NCBI RefSeq assembly: GCF_014641075.1
Contig: NZ_BMHP01000002.1
Coordinates: forward strand, 744,001-808,000
Direction: 5' to 3'
Length of the DNA: 64,000 nucleotides
Source of the DNA: Paenibacillus nasutitermitis
GTDB lineage: Bacteria > Bacillota > Bacilli > Paenibacillales > Paenibacillaceae
Shown: positions 8,981-18,405 of the stretch, piece after piece
Position numbering within the stretch: position 1 is the first letter of the stretch
How the letters are laid out: every line of letters starts with the position of its first letter
Program-made: the position numbers and the translations under genes
The notes under the pieces: generated by a model
Seen by the model: only the letters and a program-made list of their open reading frames with translations
What the model was told of the DNA's origin: nothing
Database searches by the model: none

Positions 8981-9475
8981 CTAAATCTCCTTTATACCAA
9001 ACTGGACGCTTCTGATGCTTAAAACGCCGCTAAAGCTGTCAAATTCGATGGTTCTTCCATAATTACCGCCCGTATCCTCCGAATGAATCGGTATGGAAAA
9101 TTTCGCCAGTACAAGTTTGCATGACTCTACATTGCGCGGGCCAATCCGCATGGCATCGTTCTGCGATGCAAAAGCAAACATTTGGGCTCCGCCTGCCATC
9201 TTGGCGATTAATCGGGCAGAAACTGCTCCCGCTTGCTTCATTCGGGCAATAAGTTCAGGGATTGCCGTATCCGCGTATTTAGCCAGATTGATGGATGCTT
9301 CCCGCGCAATATCGGAAGTTGGCAGCATCACATGCGCCATTCCAGCAACCTTTGCTCTTTCGTCAAACAAGGTAAGGCCTACACATGATCCAAGTCCGGA
9401 TGTCTTGAGTGTGCTTCCATCGAATACGATATTCAGATCGGCCATACCTACTTTTACCACATTTTGCTGTATCAT
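8981..9475 (-). CDS. cheD: Chemoreceptor glutamine deamidase CheD
   Basis: Deamidates specific glutamines of methyl-accepting receptors and, with CheC, forms an adaptation loop. The 164-residue product contains the catalytic Cys in SGLGSCVGLTLFD (about residue 31) and the His in KVAGMAHVMLP (about residue 48), both conserved in the family. Overlaps cheC by 4 bases (ATGA), so synthesis is probably coupled to that of its partner. Length is typical (B. subtilis 166). Confidence 0.96.
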   Translation of the reverse strand: MIQQNVVKVGMADLNIVFDGSTLKTSGLGSCVGLTLFDERAKVAGMAHVMLPTSDIAREASINLAKYADTAIPELIARMKQAGAVSARLIAKMAGGAQMFAFASQNDAMRIGPRNVESCKLVLAKFSIPIHSEDTGGNYGRTIEFDSFSGVLSIRSVQFGIKEI

Positions 9476-10089
9476 TCGATCGGCACTCCCAAAGAGCTGA
9501 AGATTTTGTCAAAAGATTCCGGGTCCGGTATGAGAAAAAAATGGCCTTCAAGCTCTTCTTGCCCTTCCAGAAACGTGGTATCAATCAAAAGAGCCGAGTC
9601 TCCCATTTCCCCGTACGTGGTAATTCCGTAGCTCATAATCGCGCCCGCCATATCGACAGTAATAGCCGGGACGGTAGGTGTCATGGTGAGCTTCGTGAAA
9701 TCGGCCAGCGAGGAGAGATAGGAACCCGCAAGAATGTTGCCGATCTCGGATAAGGCTGAGTACTCCATCTCCGAGTAGCCGGAATCCTCTACCGGCATGG
9801 AAAGCAAAGTCCGCAAAAGCTTCTTGGCAGAGTCCTCTTTAATAAGAAAGAACATGCTGCCGGGAGCATCGCCCTCCACCCGGAGAAAAACCGCGACCAC
9901 AACCTGCTCGAATCCCCCGACCTTGTCCGCAACCTGTTCGAAAGGAATGAGGCTGACTGTCGGAACATTCATATCGACTGGCTTGTCCAGAAGCCTTGAA
10001 AGTGCCGTAGCGGCGTTCCCGGCGCCGATATTGCCGACTTCCTTCAAGACATCCATTTTAAAGCCCTCTAATTTCAGCAGTGGGTTCAC
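9472..10089 (-). CDS. cheC: CheY-P phosphatase CheC
   Basis: Dephosphorylates CheY-P and is the partner and inhibitor of CheD. The 205-residue product has two copies of the active-site helix pattern: LKEVGNIGAGNAATALSRLLDKP near residue 15 and LSEIGNILAGSYLSSLADFTKL in the second half, each with the required Glu and Asn. The start is GTG; AGAGGA lies 9 bases upstream. It follows cheW by 4 bases and overlaps cheD. This CheC-CheD pair shows a B. subtilis-like adaptation system. Confidence 0.96.
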   Translation of the reverse strand: MNPLLKLEGFKMDVLKEVGNIGAGNAATALSRLLDKPVDMNVPTVSLIPFEQVADKVGGFEQVVVAVFLRVEGDAPGSMFFLIKEDSAKKLLRTLLSMPVEDSGYSEMEYSALSEIGNILAGSYLSSLADFTKLTMTPTVPAITVDMAGAIMSYGITTYGEMGDSALLIDTTFLEGQEELEGHFFLIPDPESFDKIFSSLGVPIE

Positions 10090-10093
10090 TTTA

Positions 10094-10555
10094 TTAATCC
10101 TCTAGCTGCTCAAGCTGGATAATTTCCTTTTTGCTCAGCACCTCGGACAAATTCAGCATAATAAGCAGCCGGCTGTCTCCAATTTTGGCAACCCCGCGCA
10201 AGTACTTCGCTTGAATGCCACCGACAACCTCGGGAGGACTGTCAATATTGTCCGAATCAATGTCAATGACGTCATTAGCTGCATCAACAATGAAGCCGAC
10301 CTCCAGATCATCTACCGCAACGATAACAATCCTGGAGCTTTCCGTCGTTTCCGATTCTTTTAGGCCAAAGCGGCCCCTCAAGTCAATGACAGGCAAAACG
10401 ATCCCGCGCAGATTGATGACGCCTTTGATAAAGGCGGGTGTTTTGGGAACCCGGGTAATCGGCATCATACGTTCAATGGTCCGGACTTTTTCAACTTCAA
10501 TCCCGTACTCTTCCGATGCTAGTCCAAATACGATCACTTTAATTTCCTCACCCAT
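10094..10555 (-). CDS. cheW: Chemotaxis adaptor CheW
   Basis: SH3-like adaptor that links chemoreceptors to the kinase CheA. The 153-residue product begins MGEEIKVIVFGLASEEYGIEVEKVRTIERM and includes the family segment RVPKTPAFIKGVINLRGIVLPVIDLRGRF and VDAANDVIDI. The open frame extends another 42 codons upstream, but that part only reads through a 68-bp tandem duplication; the AGGAGG site 9 bases before this ATG fixes the start. A 157-base non-coding gap separates it from cheA, unusually wide for this operon. Confidence 0.96.
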   Translation of the reverse strand: MGEEIKVIVFGLASEEYGIEVEKVRTIERMMPITRVPKTPAFIKGVINLRGIVLPVIDLRGRFGLKESETTESSRIVIVAVDDLEVGFIVDAANDVIDIDSDNIDSPPEVVGGIQAKYLRGVAKIGDSRLLIMLNLSEVLSKKEIIQLEQLED

Positions 10556-10573
10556 GCTAAATTCCCTCCTAAG

Positions 10574-10641
10574 AGTTTTCTTGTACTTCCTTGAATATGC
10601 TCCTCTGCAACAAGAAAGCTCACATCGGAAGCATAAGCTTA
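10574..10641 (-). repeat. 68-bp tandem duplication, cheW-proximal unit
   Basis: Identical at all 68 positions to the neighbouring unit. In mRNA sense each unit contains TAAGCTTA, then GCTTCC, and an inverted pair TTTCTTGT/ACAAGAAA enclosing about 25 bases, so each can form a hairpin. The unit length is not a multiple of three and no start codon with a site uses it. Confidence 0.95.
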
Positions 10642-10709
10642 AGTTTTCTTGTACTTCCTTGAATATGCTCCTCTGCAACAAGAAAGCTCACATCGGAAGC
10701 ATAAGCTTA
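10642..10709 (-). repeat. 68-bp tandem duplication, cheA-proximal unit
   Basis: Second perfect unit, beginning 3 bases after the cheA stop in mRNA sense. With the first unit it fills almost the whole cheA-cheW gap. The absence of any difference points to recent duplication or to ongoing slippage. Confidence 0.95.
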
Positions 10710-10712
10710 GCT

Positions 10713-12776
10713 TTACTTAATAAGCGCATTCGGATCGATAATGAGTGCCACCTGTCCATCGCCAAGAATCGTCGCTCCCGAAACAGCTTCGATATTCGTC
10801 AAATACTTGCCCAGCGATTTTAATACGATCTCGCTCTGGCCGATAAATTCATCCACCATCACCGCACCGATTTTATCGCCTTTGCGGATCACCACGATTT
10901 CGGTCTCATCCTCCTGGTCCTCAAAGAAGGAGGTGGATTCCATCACCTGGCCCAGAGAGATCGCCGGTATGACCGAACCGCGATATTCAATCATCCGGTT
11001 TCCGTGGATTTTACGGATATGCTCTTTGCGGATGATACCAGTCTCCACAATAGATGAGAGCGGAATCGCATATTTCTCATTACCCAATTTGATCAGCATG
11101 GCTGAGATGATGGAAAGAGTAAGCGGCAATTGAATGGAGAATTTGGTTCCCTTGCCCAGCTCCGATTCTATGCTTACATGTCCGCCCAGCGTGGTAATTT
11201 TAGACTTTACGACATCAAGCCCGACACCACGTCCGGAAATGTCCGAAATTTTGTCAGCGGTACTAAAGCCTGCCGCGAAAATAAGCATATTTACTTCGCT
11301 GTCGGTGAGTCTGTTGGCTTCTTCAGGAGTCACGATACCATTCTTGATCGCCGTTTGCTTGACTTTCTCTCTGTTGATGCCATTACCGTCTTCCTGGACT
11401 TCAATGAAGACATGGTTGCCGCTGTGAAAAGCCCGCAGATGGATCGTCCCGATTTCCGGCTTGCCTGCAGCGATCCGGTCGGCGACCGATTCAATCCCGT
11501 GATCCAGTGAGTTGCGGAGCAAATGGACCAGCGGATCGCCAATCTCATCCACAACCGTCCGGTCAAGTTCCGTATCTGCCCCGGTAATAACGAGATCCAC
11601 TTTCTTATCCAATGATTTGGCAAGATCGCGAACCATACGCGGAAAACGGTTGAATACGGATTCCACCGGTACCATCCGCAGCTTGAGCACGATGTTTTGC
11701 AAATCTCCGCTTACCCGCGTCATATGCTCCACGGTTTCCGTCAGATCATTGCGCCGGATTTCACTGGCTAGCTGCTCCAGGCGCACCCGGTCAATAAGCA
11801 GCTCGCTGAACAGGTTCATCAGTGCGTCCAGCCGCTCGATATCCACACGGATGGTGCGTGATAAATTATTGGCTGAGGCGTCTCGTGTTTGAGCAGCTCT
11901 TGCGGCCACAGGCGTCTCCGATTTCGGTGTAGCCGGCATGGCGGCAATTGCAGGTGCGGCAGCCTGGACGGTGGCGGCTGTTTGAACAATAGCGCCGCCA
12001 ATCTGTACCAAGGTCTCATGATCCAAAGCCGTGATTACAGCGCCTTCAATCTCGGATACCGACTCGATACCTTTTTGAAGCTCTTCACCGCTGATGCTGG
12101 ATATGGTAAAGACGGTAAACGAGCGTTCGAATTTCTCTTGCTCAATCTCCTGCACGCTCGGTGAGGATTTAACGATCTCTCCGCTGCGTTCCAGAAAATC
12201 GAATACCATATATGCACGGGCTGCTTTGAGCAGGCAATCCTCACGGATCGTAACCACGACATGAAAGGCGGACAAGCCGCTTTCAATGGACTGCAGCAGA
12301 ATCGAGGACTGGAACTCATCCAGCATAGCCGAACTCTCGCCGGCTCCGGTCTGTTGTGCCTGGGCGTCTGAGCCCGCTAGCTGGTCCTTTTGGTAGTCTC
12401 CTTTGACAATCGCCTTCAGCGAAGCAACGATTGGAGTAACATCGGATTTTCCGGTTCCTCCTCCGATGATATCCTGAACCATCGATTCAAGAGCATCCAG
12501 ACCTTTAAACAGGGTATCAAATATAAAGCTGTCCATTTTGAGCTTGCTGTTGCGGACCAGGTCCAGAACATTTTCCATCTCATGGGTCAGGGACGCCAAA
12601 TCTTCATACCCCATAGTCGCGGACATTCCCTTCAGCGTATGAGCCGAGCGGAAAATGATCTGCACGATGCTGATGTCCTCAGGGTCACCTTCCAGCTTTA
12701 GCAGATTTTCATTAAGCGACTGCAGATGATCATTCGATTCATCAATAAACATTGATAAATAGGCATTCATATCCAT
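10713..12776 (-). CDS. cheA: Chemotaxis histidine kinase CheA
   Basis: Receptor-coupled autokinase that phosphorylates CheY and CheB. In the 687-residue product the P1 domain carries the phosphorylated His in IFRSAHTLKGMSATMGY (about residue 46); a P2-like domain follows (about 160 to 260); P3 dimerisation starts near TIRVDIERLDALMNLFSELL; P4 has the N box LVHLLRNSLDHGIES and the G boxes DISGRGVGLDVV and GKGTKFSIQLPLTLSI; P5 is CheW-like at the C-terminus. An upstream in-frame GTG overlaps the GGAGG site, so the ATG three codons later (8-base spacing) is chosen. Between cheB and cheW as in B. subtilis. Confidence 0.97.
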   Translation of the reverse strand: MDMNAYLSMFIDESNDHLQSLNENLLKLEGDPEDISIVQIIFRSAHTLKGMSATMGYEDLASLTHEMENVLDLVRNSKLKMDSFIFDTLFKGLDALESMVQDIIGGGTGKSDVTPIVASLKAIVKGDYQKDQLAGSDAQAQQTGAGESSAMLDEFQSSILLQSIESGLSAFHVVVTIREDCLLKAARAYMVFDFLERSGEIVKSSPSVQEIEQEKFERSFTVFTISSISGEELQKGIESVSEIEGAVITALDHETLVQIGGAIVQTAATVQAAAPAIAAMPATPKSETPVAARAAQTRDASANNLSRTIRVDIERLDALMNLFSELLIDRVRLEQLASEIRRNDLTETVEHMTRVSGDLQNIVLKLRMVPVESVFNRFPRMVRDLAKSLDKKVDLVITGADTELDRTVVDEIGDPLVHLLRNSLDHGIESVADRIAAGKPEIGTIHLRAFHSGNHVFIEVQEDGNGINREKVKQTAIKNGIVTPEEANRLTDSEVNMLIFAAGFSTADKISDISGRGVGLDVVKSKITTLGGHVSIESELGKGTKFSIQLPLTLSIISAMLIKLGNEKYAIPLSSIVETGIIRKEHIRKIHGNRMIEYRGSVIPAISLGQVMESTSFFEDQEDETEIVVIRKGDKIGAVMVDEFIGQSEIVLKSLGKYLTNIEAVSGATILGDGQVALIIDPNALIK

Positions 12777-12824
12777 TCCAGACACCTCCTGTTGAAATAT
12801 TTTCCAGGCGAATAAAAGTTGCGT

Positions 12825-14093
12825 TTACCCCCTGACCGCTTCGATAAGCGCAGGTGCGATTTGCCTCAGCGGCATGACCGATTTGGCAACGCCTGCTTCT
12901 ACCGCTGATCGGGGCATCCCGTAAACGATGCATGATTCCTCCGCTTCGGCAATTGCGTTTTCACCGCCGCTCTCGTTGATGGCCCGCATGCCTTTAACCC
13001 CGTCGCTCCCCATGCCGGTCATAATAACGGCATGCCGCTTCAGCTCAGGGAAAGCAGCACAGGATTCAAACATGATATCAACCGATGGACGATGTCCGCC
13101 TTGCGGCGGTTCCTGTGAAAGCTTGATGAGATAACCGCCGGCATCCTTGGAAAGCCTCATGTGATAGCCTCCAGGGGCAATATACACGGTCCCCGCATAA
13201 ACGCGCTCATTATGCTCCGCTTCCCGGACATGCACGGAGCTGAAGTTGTCCAGCCGCTGGGCGAGAGAGCGTGTGAATTTAGGGGGCATATGCTGGACAA
13301 CCAACACAGGAGCGGGCAAATTTCCCGGCAGCGCGGATATCACCTCATGCAGCGCACGGGGACCGCCAGTCGACGTACCGATAGCAATCAAATGCCGGAA
13401 TGTGCTTGTCGGCTTCAACATCGCTTTCGGACGCGGAGCGTCTAGCTCCATGTCATCAAAGGAATCAAGAGAAAAGGATTCATCCGGCTGCAGCACGGAA
13501 AGCTTGGCGGCATCCGGTTTTTTAGCCGTATCCTTTGTTTTTTTCGTTGCCGGCGGAGCCTCTTCTATTTCTTTATTTGAAAAAGGTGGTTTAGCCGGTT
13601 TGCGTGGTTTCAGAACCTTCTTTAAATTTTCCATCGCTTTGGCTGCCGCTGCTGCAGGCTTCTGCGGCGTTTGGGATACCGGAGTCTGCCGTTTGGTCAT
13701 AACGGCAATCCGCAATTTCTCCAACAGCTGCTCGCCAACGCTATGAATATCGGGTGAAAGCGGTCCGGACGGCTTGCGTATAAAATCGAATGCTCCGTAC
13801 TGGAGCGCTTTGATCGTTTCTCTGGCCCCATCATCGCTTATGCTGGAAAGCATAATGACCGGGGCGCGGTAGATACGCATGATTTGCCTTAACGCCTCCA
13901 GACCGTTCATCTCCGGCATTTCCAAATCCATCGTGATGACATCCGGCTTCCACTGAGTCACGGATTCAAGGGCTTCCCGTCCGTTGGCCGCTGTGGCGAC
14001 GATCTCGAAATTGGGATCGGCGGAAATGATATCGCTAAGGATTTTGCGCATAAAAGCGGAATCGTCAACCACAAGCACGCGATGGGCGTTCAT
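12825..14093 (-). CDS. cheB: Protein-glutamate methylesterase/deamidase CheB
   Basis: Removes methyl groups from chemoreceptor glutamates when phosphorylated by CheA. Of the 422 residues, 1 to about 120 form a receiver domain (VLVVDDSAFMRKIL, phospho-Asp about residue 56 in DVITMDLEMPEMNG), and the C-terminal 190 form the methylesterase domain with the catalytic Ser in GTSTGGPRAL, His in VQHMPPKFT and Asp in TGMGSDGVKGM. The linker (about residues 140 to 230) is longer than in E. coli or B. subtilis CheB and rich in Lys, Ala and Pro. GGAGGG lies 8 bases before the ATG. Confidence 0.96.
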   Translation of the reverse strand: MNAHRVLVVDDSAFMRKILSDIISADPNFEIVATAANGREALESVTQWKPDVITMDLEMPEMNGLEALRQIMRIYRAPVIMLSSISDDGARETIKALQYGAFDFIRKPSGPLSPDIHSVGEQLLEKLRIAVMTKRQTPVSQTPQKPAAAAAKAMENLKKVLKPRKPAKPPFSNKEIEEAPPATKKTKDTAKKPDAAKLSVLQPDESFSLDSFDDMELDAPRPKAMLKPTSTFRHLIAIGTSTGGPRALHEVISALPGNLPAPVLVVQHMPPKFTRSLAQRLDNFSSVHVREAEHNERVYAGTVYIAPGGYHMRLSKDAGGYLIKLSQEPPQGGHRPSVDIMFESCAAFPELKRHAVIMTGMGSDGVKGMRAINESGGENAIAEAEESCIVYGMPRSAVEAGVAKSVMPLRQIAPALIEAVRG

Positions 14094-14120
14094 TGGTGTT
14101 CCCTCCTCGTAATCAAAGGA

Positions 14121-14993
14121 TCATTTCATCAGTCTGAACATCTTGTGTAAAAATCCTTTGACTCCATTGTTGGCCGAATTACCAGTTTCTGGAACCGCCA
14201 TGAAACGACTCGCGATATCCATGATGGATTTTGCAGCATCGCTTCCCGGATAGGCAATGGAGAACGGAACCTGTTTTTTGACCGCCTTGGTCACATTGGG
14301 ATCATCCAGGACAATGCCAAGCATAGGCAGCTTAATATCCAGGAACCGCTCCGCCACCATATTGATTTTATCTGCCGCTGCCTTGCCTTCTTTCTGATCC
14401 ATAGCACGGTTCACTACAAGCTTGAAATTAATGTCATGGTCCATGGCTTTCACCATCTTAATTAGCGCGTAGGCATCGGTTATGGACGTAGGTTCCGGCG
14501 TTGTCACCACGAAGGTTTCCTGGGCGGCTGCGATAAACTTCACCGTTTCTTTGGAAAGTCCGGCGCCCGTATCAAATATAATGACGTCGTATTCACCATG
14601 AAGCTTACCGATCTGTTCCTCAAAATAATCCAGTTCAGCAGCAGACAGATCGAGCAAATCCTTGAATCCCGATCCACCCGCGATAAAATGCAAGCCTCCT
14701 GGCCCGCTCTGGATAATATCCCAGATCGTTTTTTGCTGTTTAAGCAAATGGTACAGATTGTAAGGTGCGGATATGCCCATCAGCACATCGATATTGGCCA
14801 TGCCGATGTCAGCGTCGAAGATCAGCACCTTAAGTCCAAGCTTCTGGAGAGCAAGTGAAAAATTCAAGCTGAAATTCGATTTCCCCACTCCCCCTTTACC
14901 GCTAGTAACGGTAATGACGCGGGTTATTTTACCTTCCTTCTGCAGCTCCCGGCTGCGCACCATGTGCCGGAGCGCTTCCGCCTGATCATTCAT
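14121..14993 (-). CDS. flhG: MinD-like ATPase FlhG (YlxH), flagellar number regulator
   Basis: Deviant Walker-A ATPase that controls flagellum number and position, partly by stimulating the FlhF GTPase through its N-terminal helix. The 290-residue product has the activator-type N-terminus MNDQAEALRHMVRSRE, the P-loop VTSGKGGVGKSNFSLN (about residues 29 to 42), switch regions with DADIGMANIDVLMG and FDTGAGLSKETV, and a C-terminal helix likely to bind membrane (GFLHKMFRLMK). It overlaps flhF by 8 bases. B. subtilis FlhG is 298 residues. Confidence 0.95.
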   Translation of the reverse strand: MNDQAEALRHMVRSRELQKEGKITRVITVTSGKGGVGKSNFSLNFSLALQKLGLKVLIFDADIGMANIDVLMGISAPYNLYHLLKQQKTIWDIIQSGPGGLHFIAGGSGFKDLLDLSAAELDYFEEQIGKLHGEYDVIIFDTGAGLSKETVKFIAAAQETFVVTTPEPTSITDAYALIKMVKAMDHDINFKLVVNRAMDQKEGKAAADKINMVAERFLDIKLPMLGIVLDDPNVTKAVKKQVPFSIAYPGSDAAKSIMDIASRFMAVPETGNSANNGVKGFLHKMFRLMK

Positions 14994-16335
14994 TCCCTGA
15001 CGCCCCCAGTAATTGTTCGATATATCGGTCTGTGCGGAATGGCGTTATATCATCGGGAACCGTTTGTCCGTGAGCCAGATAAGCGGGTTTAAGGCCATAC
15101 TCCATAATCAGATTGAGAATGGCGCCATAAGCACTTGTTTCATCCTGTTTCGTAAATACAGCGCTTTGCACGCCATACTTGGCGAAATTCTCGGCAACAG
15201 CCGACATATCCTTGTATTTCCCGGTCAAGCTCAATACCAGAAAGGTTTCGGATTGCCCGCTCGATTGAAGCAGACTGTTTACTTCGGATACATATAGCTC
15301 ATTGCGGAAATTCCTGCCTGCCGTATCCATAAAGATCAGTTCCCGGTCCTGAAGCTGTGTAAAGGCCCTGACAACTTCCGCTGGTGAGAATACCACTTCA
15401 AGCGGCACATTCAGGATCGTGGCATAAGTCCGCAGTTGATCGACCGCGGCAATCCGGTACGTGTCGGATGTGATGAACCCGACTTTTCTTCCCGCCTTTA
15501 GCGTCTGCTCGGCCGCCAGTTTGGCGATGGAGGTTGTTTTTCCGACACCGGTCGGGCCAACAAAATGAACGACCCGGGTAGAAGGGTGAATGCCGGCGCC
15601 ATCATATCCCTGAAGCCATTTACCAAGGGTCTGTACCGCCGCGGCCCGGACCGTCCCCGCATTCGGCTCTGTCACCTGCTGCTCCTTCAGCAGCTCCTGG
15701 ACAGCAGACATACATTTATCGATCCAGACCCCCTCCACCTCCTGATCATTCAGGCGGTTATAGAGATTCTGAAGCGGTTCCGGCCAAGACTTCAGCTCCT
15801 GCTGCTTGGACATTTTGACAATCCATTGCTTCATGTCCTTGAGCTCGTCCATCACCTCGTTCGAAATCGCCGCAGCTTCGTCCTGCTTCTCCTTGAACGC
15901 TCTCTCGTTTAGCCGCTCCTCCGCCTGCGGTTTCTGCAGGTCAATTGGCGAATCGTCGGGAGGAGGCGGAGCGGGCCTTGGCGAAAGCGAAGCTGGTTTT
16001 GCCGCGGGCTTCTGAACGGCATTTGCATATTGAGCGGCAGCACTATTCCTGCTTGTCGTCTGCTGCGAGCCCAGAGCTGTGATCGTGCCTATCGCCGCAT
16101 TCACCGATGCCTGCTTGTGCTGTGCCATCTGCGGCCGGGCCGCAGGCGGGGGCTTCGCTGTGCTGTTATTATCGATGGCGGCGATCACTTCCATCTTTTT
16201 TTTCCCGAACATCCCGAGGAAGCCGCCGACGCGTATCACCTTGGTGCCCAGTATGACAGCATCTGCGCCAAGGTCGCTGCGGATCATCGGCAGGGCATCA
16301 GGCACAGCGTTCACGACATAACGTTTTACCTTCAT
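14986..16335 (-). CDS. flhF: SRP-family GTPase FlhF, flagellar placement
   Basis: SRP-like GTPase that marks the site of flagellar assembly. The 449-residue product has a short N-terminal domain (MKVKRYVVNAVPDALPMI...), a long disordered Ala/Pro/Gln-rich basic region (about 60 to 150), then the N and G domains with [32 protein letters not shown] and FTKQDE motifs. Length is greater than B. subtilis FlhF (366) because of the extended linker. The start overlaps the flhA stop by 4 bases, and the end overlaps flhG. Confidence 0.95.
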   Translation of the reverse strand: MKVKRYVVNAVPDALPMIRSDLGADAVILGTKVIRVGGFLGMFGKKKMEVIAAIDNNSTAKPPPAARPQMAQHKQASVNAAIGTITALGSQQTTSRNSAAAQYANAVQKPAAKPASLSPRPAPPPPDDSPIDLQKPQAEERLNERAFKEKQDEAAAISNEVMDELKDMKQWIVKMSKQQELKSWPEPLQNLYNRLNDQEVEGVWIDKCMSAVQELLKEQQVTEPNAGTVRAAAVQTLGKWLQGYDGAGIHPSTRVVHFVGPTGVGKTTSIAKLAAEQTLKAGRKVGFITSDTYRIAAVDQLRTYATILNVPLEVVFSPAEVVRAFTQLQDRELIFMDTAGRNFRNELYVSEVNSLLQSSGQSETFLVLSLTGKYKDMSAVAENFAKYGVQSAVFTKQDETSAYGAILNLIMEYGLKPAYLAHGQTVPDDITPFRTDRYIEQLLGASGNE

Positions 16336-18365
16336 AGATTCACCACTCCGATGCTTTGGACTTCGACGCTGGGCTCAAGCTCGCTGTAGGAAAGGACTGG
16401 AATATCCTGCATCGTGCGCTCCACAATTTGTCTCAGATACATCCTGATCGTCGGCGATGCCAGAACAATCGGCTGGTAACCGGATTGAATCTGCTTATTG
16501 ACCTGTTCGTTCAGCTTCTGATAGATCGTCTGGGTTGCCATGGGATCCATTGCCAGATAGCTCCCCTGTTCGGAGCTCTGAACCGATTCCGCAATCTTCT
16601 TCTCAAGAGAAGGACCCACTGTAATCACACGCAGTGTATCTCCGTTTTGCGAGAACTGCTGGGTAATCTGCCGCGACAGCGATTGTCTGACATATTCGGT
16701 AAGAATATCGGGATCCTTCGTATAATTGCCGTGATCAGCCATCGTTTCAAAGATGGTGACCATATCACGGATAGAGATTTTCTCACGGAGCAGCTTGGAC
16801 AGCACCTTCTGGATATCGCCGATGGTCAAAATCGATGGGATAAGCTCATCCACAAGCGCCGGATAAGCTTCCCGCACATTGTCCACAAGCACTCTCGTTT
16901 CCTGCCGTCCAATCAGTTCATGCGCATGACGCTTGATAATCTACGTCAAATGCGTGGCCACCACGGAAGGCGGATCTACCACGGTATAGCCGGTCAGCTC
17001 TGCCCGTTCCCTTGTGGCTTCATCTATCCAGATGGCCGGAAGGCCAAACGCCGGCTCCATCGTTTCGATCCCGATGATGGACTCGTCGTCAAATCCGGGG
17101 TTCATCGCCAGATAGTGATTCAGCAGCAGCTCGCCCCTGGCCACCGTATTTCCTTTGATCTTAATCACATATTCATTGGGCTTGAGCTGAATATTGTCAC
17201 GGATACGGATCACTGGAACGACCAATCCGAGCTCCAGCGCGCACTGCCTGCGGATCATAATAATACGATCCAGCAAATCGCCTCCCTGCTGCGTATCGGC
17301 AAGCGGGATCAGGCCATAACCGAATTCAAATTCGATGGGGTCAACCTGCAGCAGGCTGATCACGCTTTCCGGACTGCGCACCTCTTCGATCTGCTGTTCT
17401 TCCACCATCAATTCTTCCTCAGCATGACGTTTGACAAGCGCAGTTTGCATACGGTATCCGGCGAAAGCCATCAATCCTGCAAACGGCAAGGTCGCAACCG
17501 GACCGATTGGCGTAAAAATTCCCAGCAGCGCGATCGTTCCCGCAACAATATAGAGAAGCTTCGGATAACGGAATAATTGCAAGGTCAGGTCCGAGGCGAG
17601 ATTTCCTTCGGAAGCCGCCCGAGTGACGATCAGACCGGTTGCCGTGGAAATCAGCAGCGCCGGAATCTGGCTGACCAGACCATCTCCAATCGTAAGGATA
17701 GAGAAAGTTTGCAGCGATTCCGAGAACGACATGCCATGAATCGCCATCCCGATAATAAAGCCGCCAATCAAGTTAATGAAGAGAATGATAATGGATGCAA
17801 TGGCATCCCCTTTGACGAATTTGCTCGCTCCATCCATAGAGCCGTAGAAATCCGCTTCCCGCTCGATTTTTTGACGGCGATCCCGGGCCTGCTGTTCGTT
17901 AATGAGACCAGAATTCAAATCCGCGTCGATACTCATTTGTTTACCCGGCATCGCATCGAGGGTGAAACGCGCAGCTACCTCCGCTACACGCTCCGAGCCT
18001 TTGGTAATGACAATGAACTGGACGACAACGAGAATGAGAAAAACGATAAAACCGATGGCAATTTCGCCGCCGGCAACCCAGGATCCGAAGGTATGGACAA
18101 CCTTACCCGCTTCCCCATGCTGCAGAATATTGCGGGTTGTCGATATATTCAATGCCAGCCGGAATAACGTAGTAATGAGCAGCAAAGCGGGAAATATTGA
18201 AAATTGCAGTGCATCCTGCGTATTCATGGAAATCAACAAAATTGCGAGCCCGGCGGAAATGTTGATGATCAACAACACATCGAGCAGTCCGACGGGTATC
18301 GGGATGACCATCATGAGAACGATGCATATGACTCCGATTAAAATGGTCAGGTCCCTAACCTTCAT
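16332..18365 (-). pseudogene. flhA: Flagellar export gate protein FlhA, interrupted by an in-frame amber stop
   Basis: FlhA forms the nonameric export ring of the flagellar type III system. The first 474 codons encode the membrane domain and the start of the cytoplasmic domain (start MKVRDLTILIGVICIVLMM; end TVVDPPSVVATHLT). A TAG at 16941-16943 follows, then the same frame continues for 202 codons (IIKRHAHELIGRQETRVLVDNVREAYPALVDELIPSIL...) to its normal stop overlapping flhF. The joined length, 677 residues, equals B. subtilis FlhA. At the stop the family has Glu (H-x-T-E-I-I), so GAG to TAG by one base change is the simplest cause. Loss of most of the cytoplasmic domain should abolish export unless the stop is read through or is a sequencing error. 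A GTG at 16892 with an AGGA site could restart only a fragment. Confidence 0.93.
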
Positions 18366-18405
18366 GAATTTCCCTCCCCACTAAACGATAAGTTGAAACG
18401 AGCCA

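Noticed and set aside
10556..10681. Longer CheW beginning in the tandem repeat
   Set aside because: The added 42 codons come from reading through the 68-bp repeats, and the strong AGGAGG site lies before the internal ATG.
16332..16892. Separate short gene downstream of flhA starting at GTG
   Set aside because: It is the C-terminal 186 residues of FlhA in the same frame as the upstream part, so it is a fragment of a split gene.
16356..17576. 406-codon plus-strand frame opposite flhA
   Set aside because: It spans both halves of flhA on the opposite strand, has no ribosome binding site and no recognisable domain.
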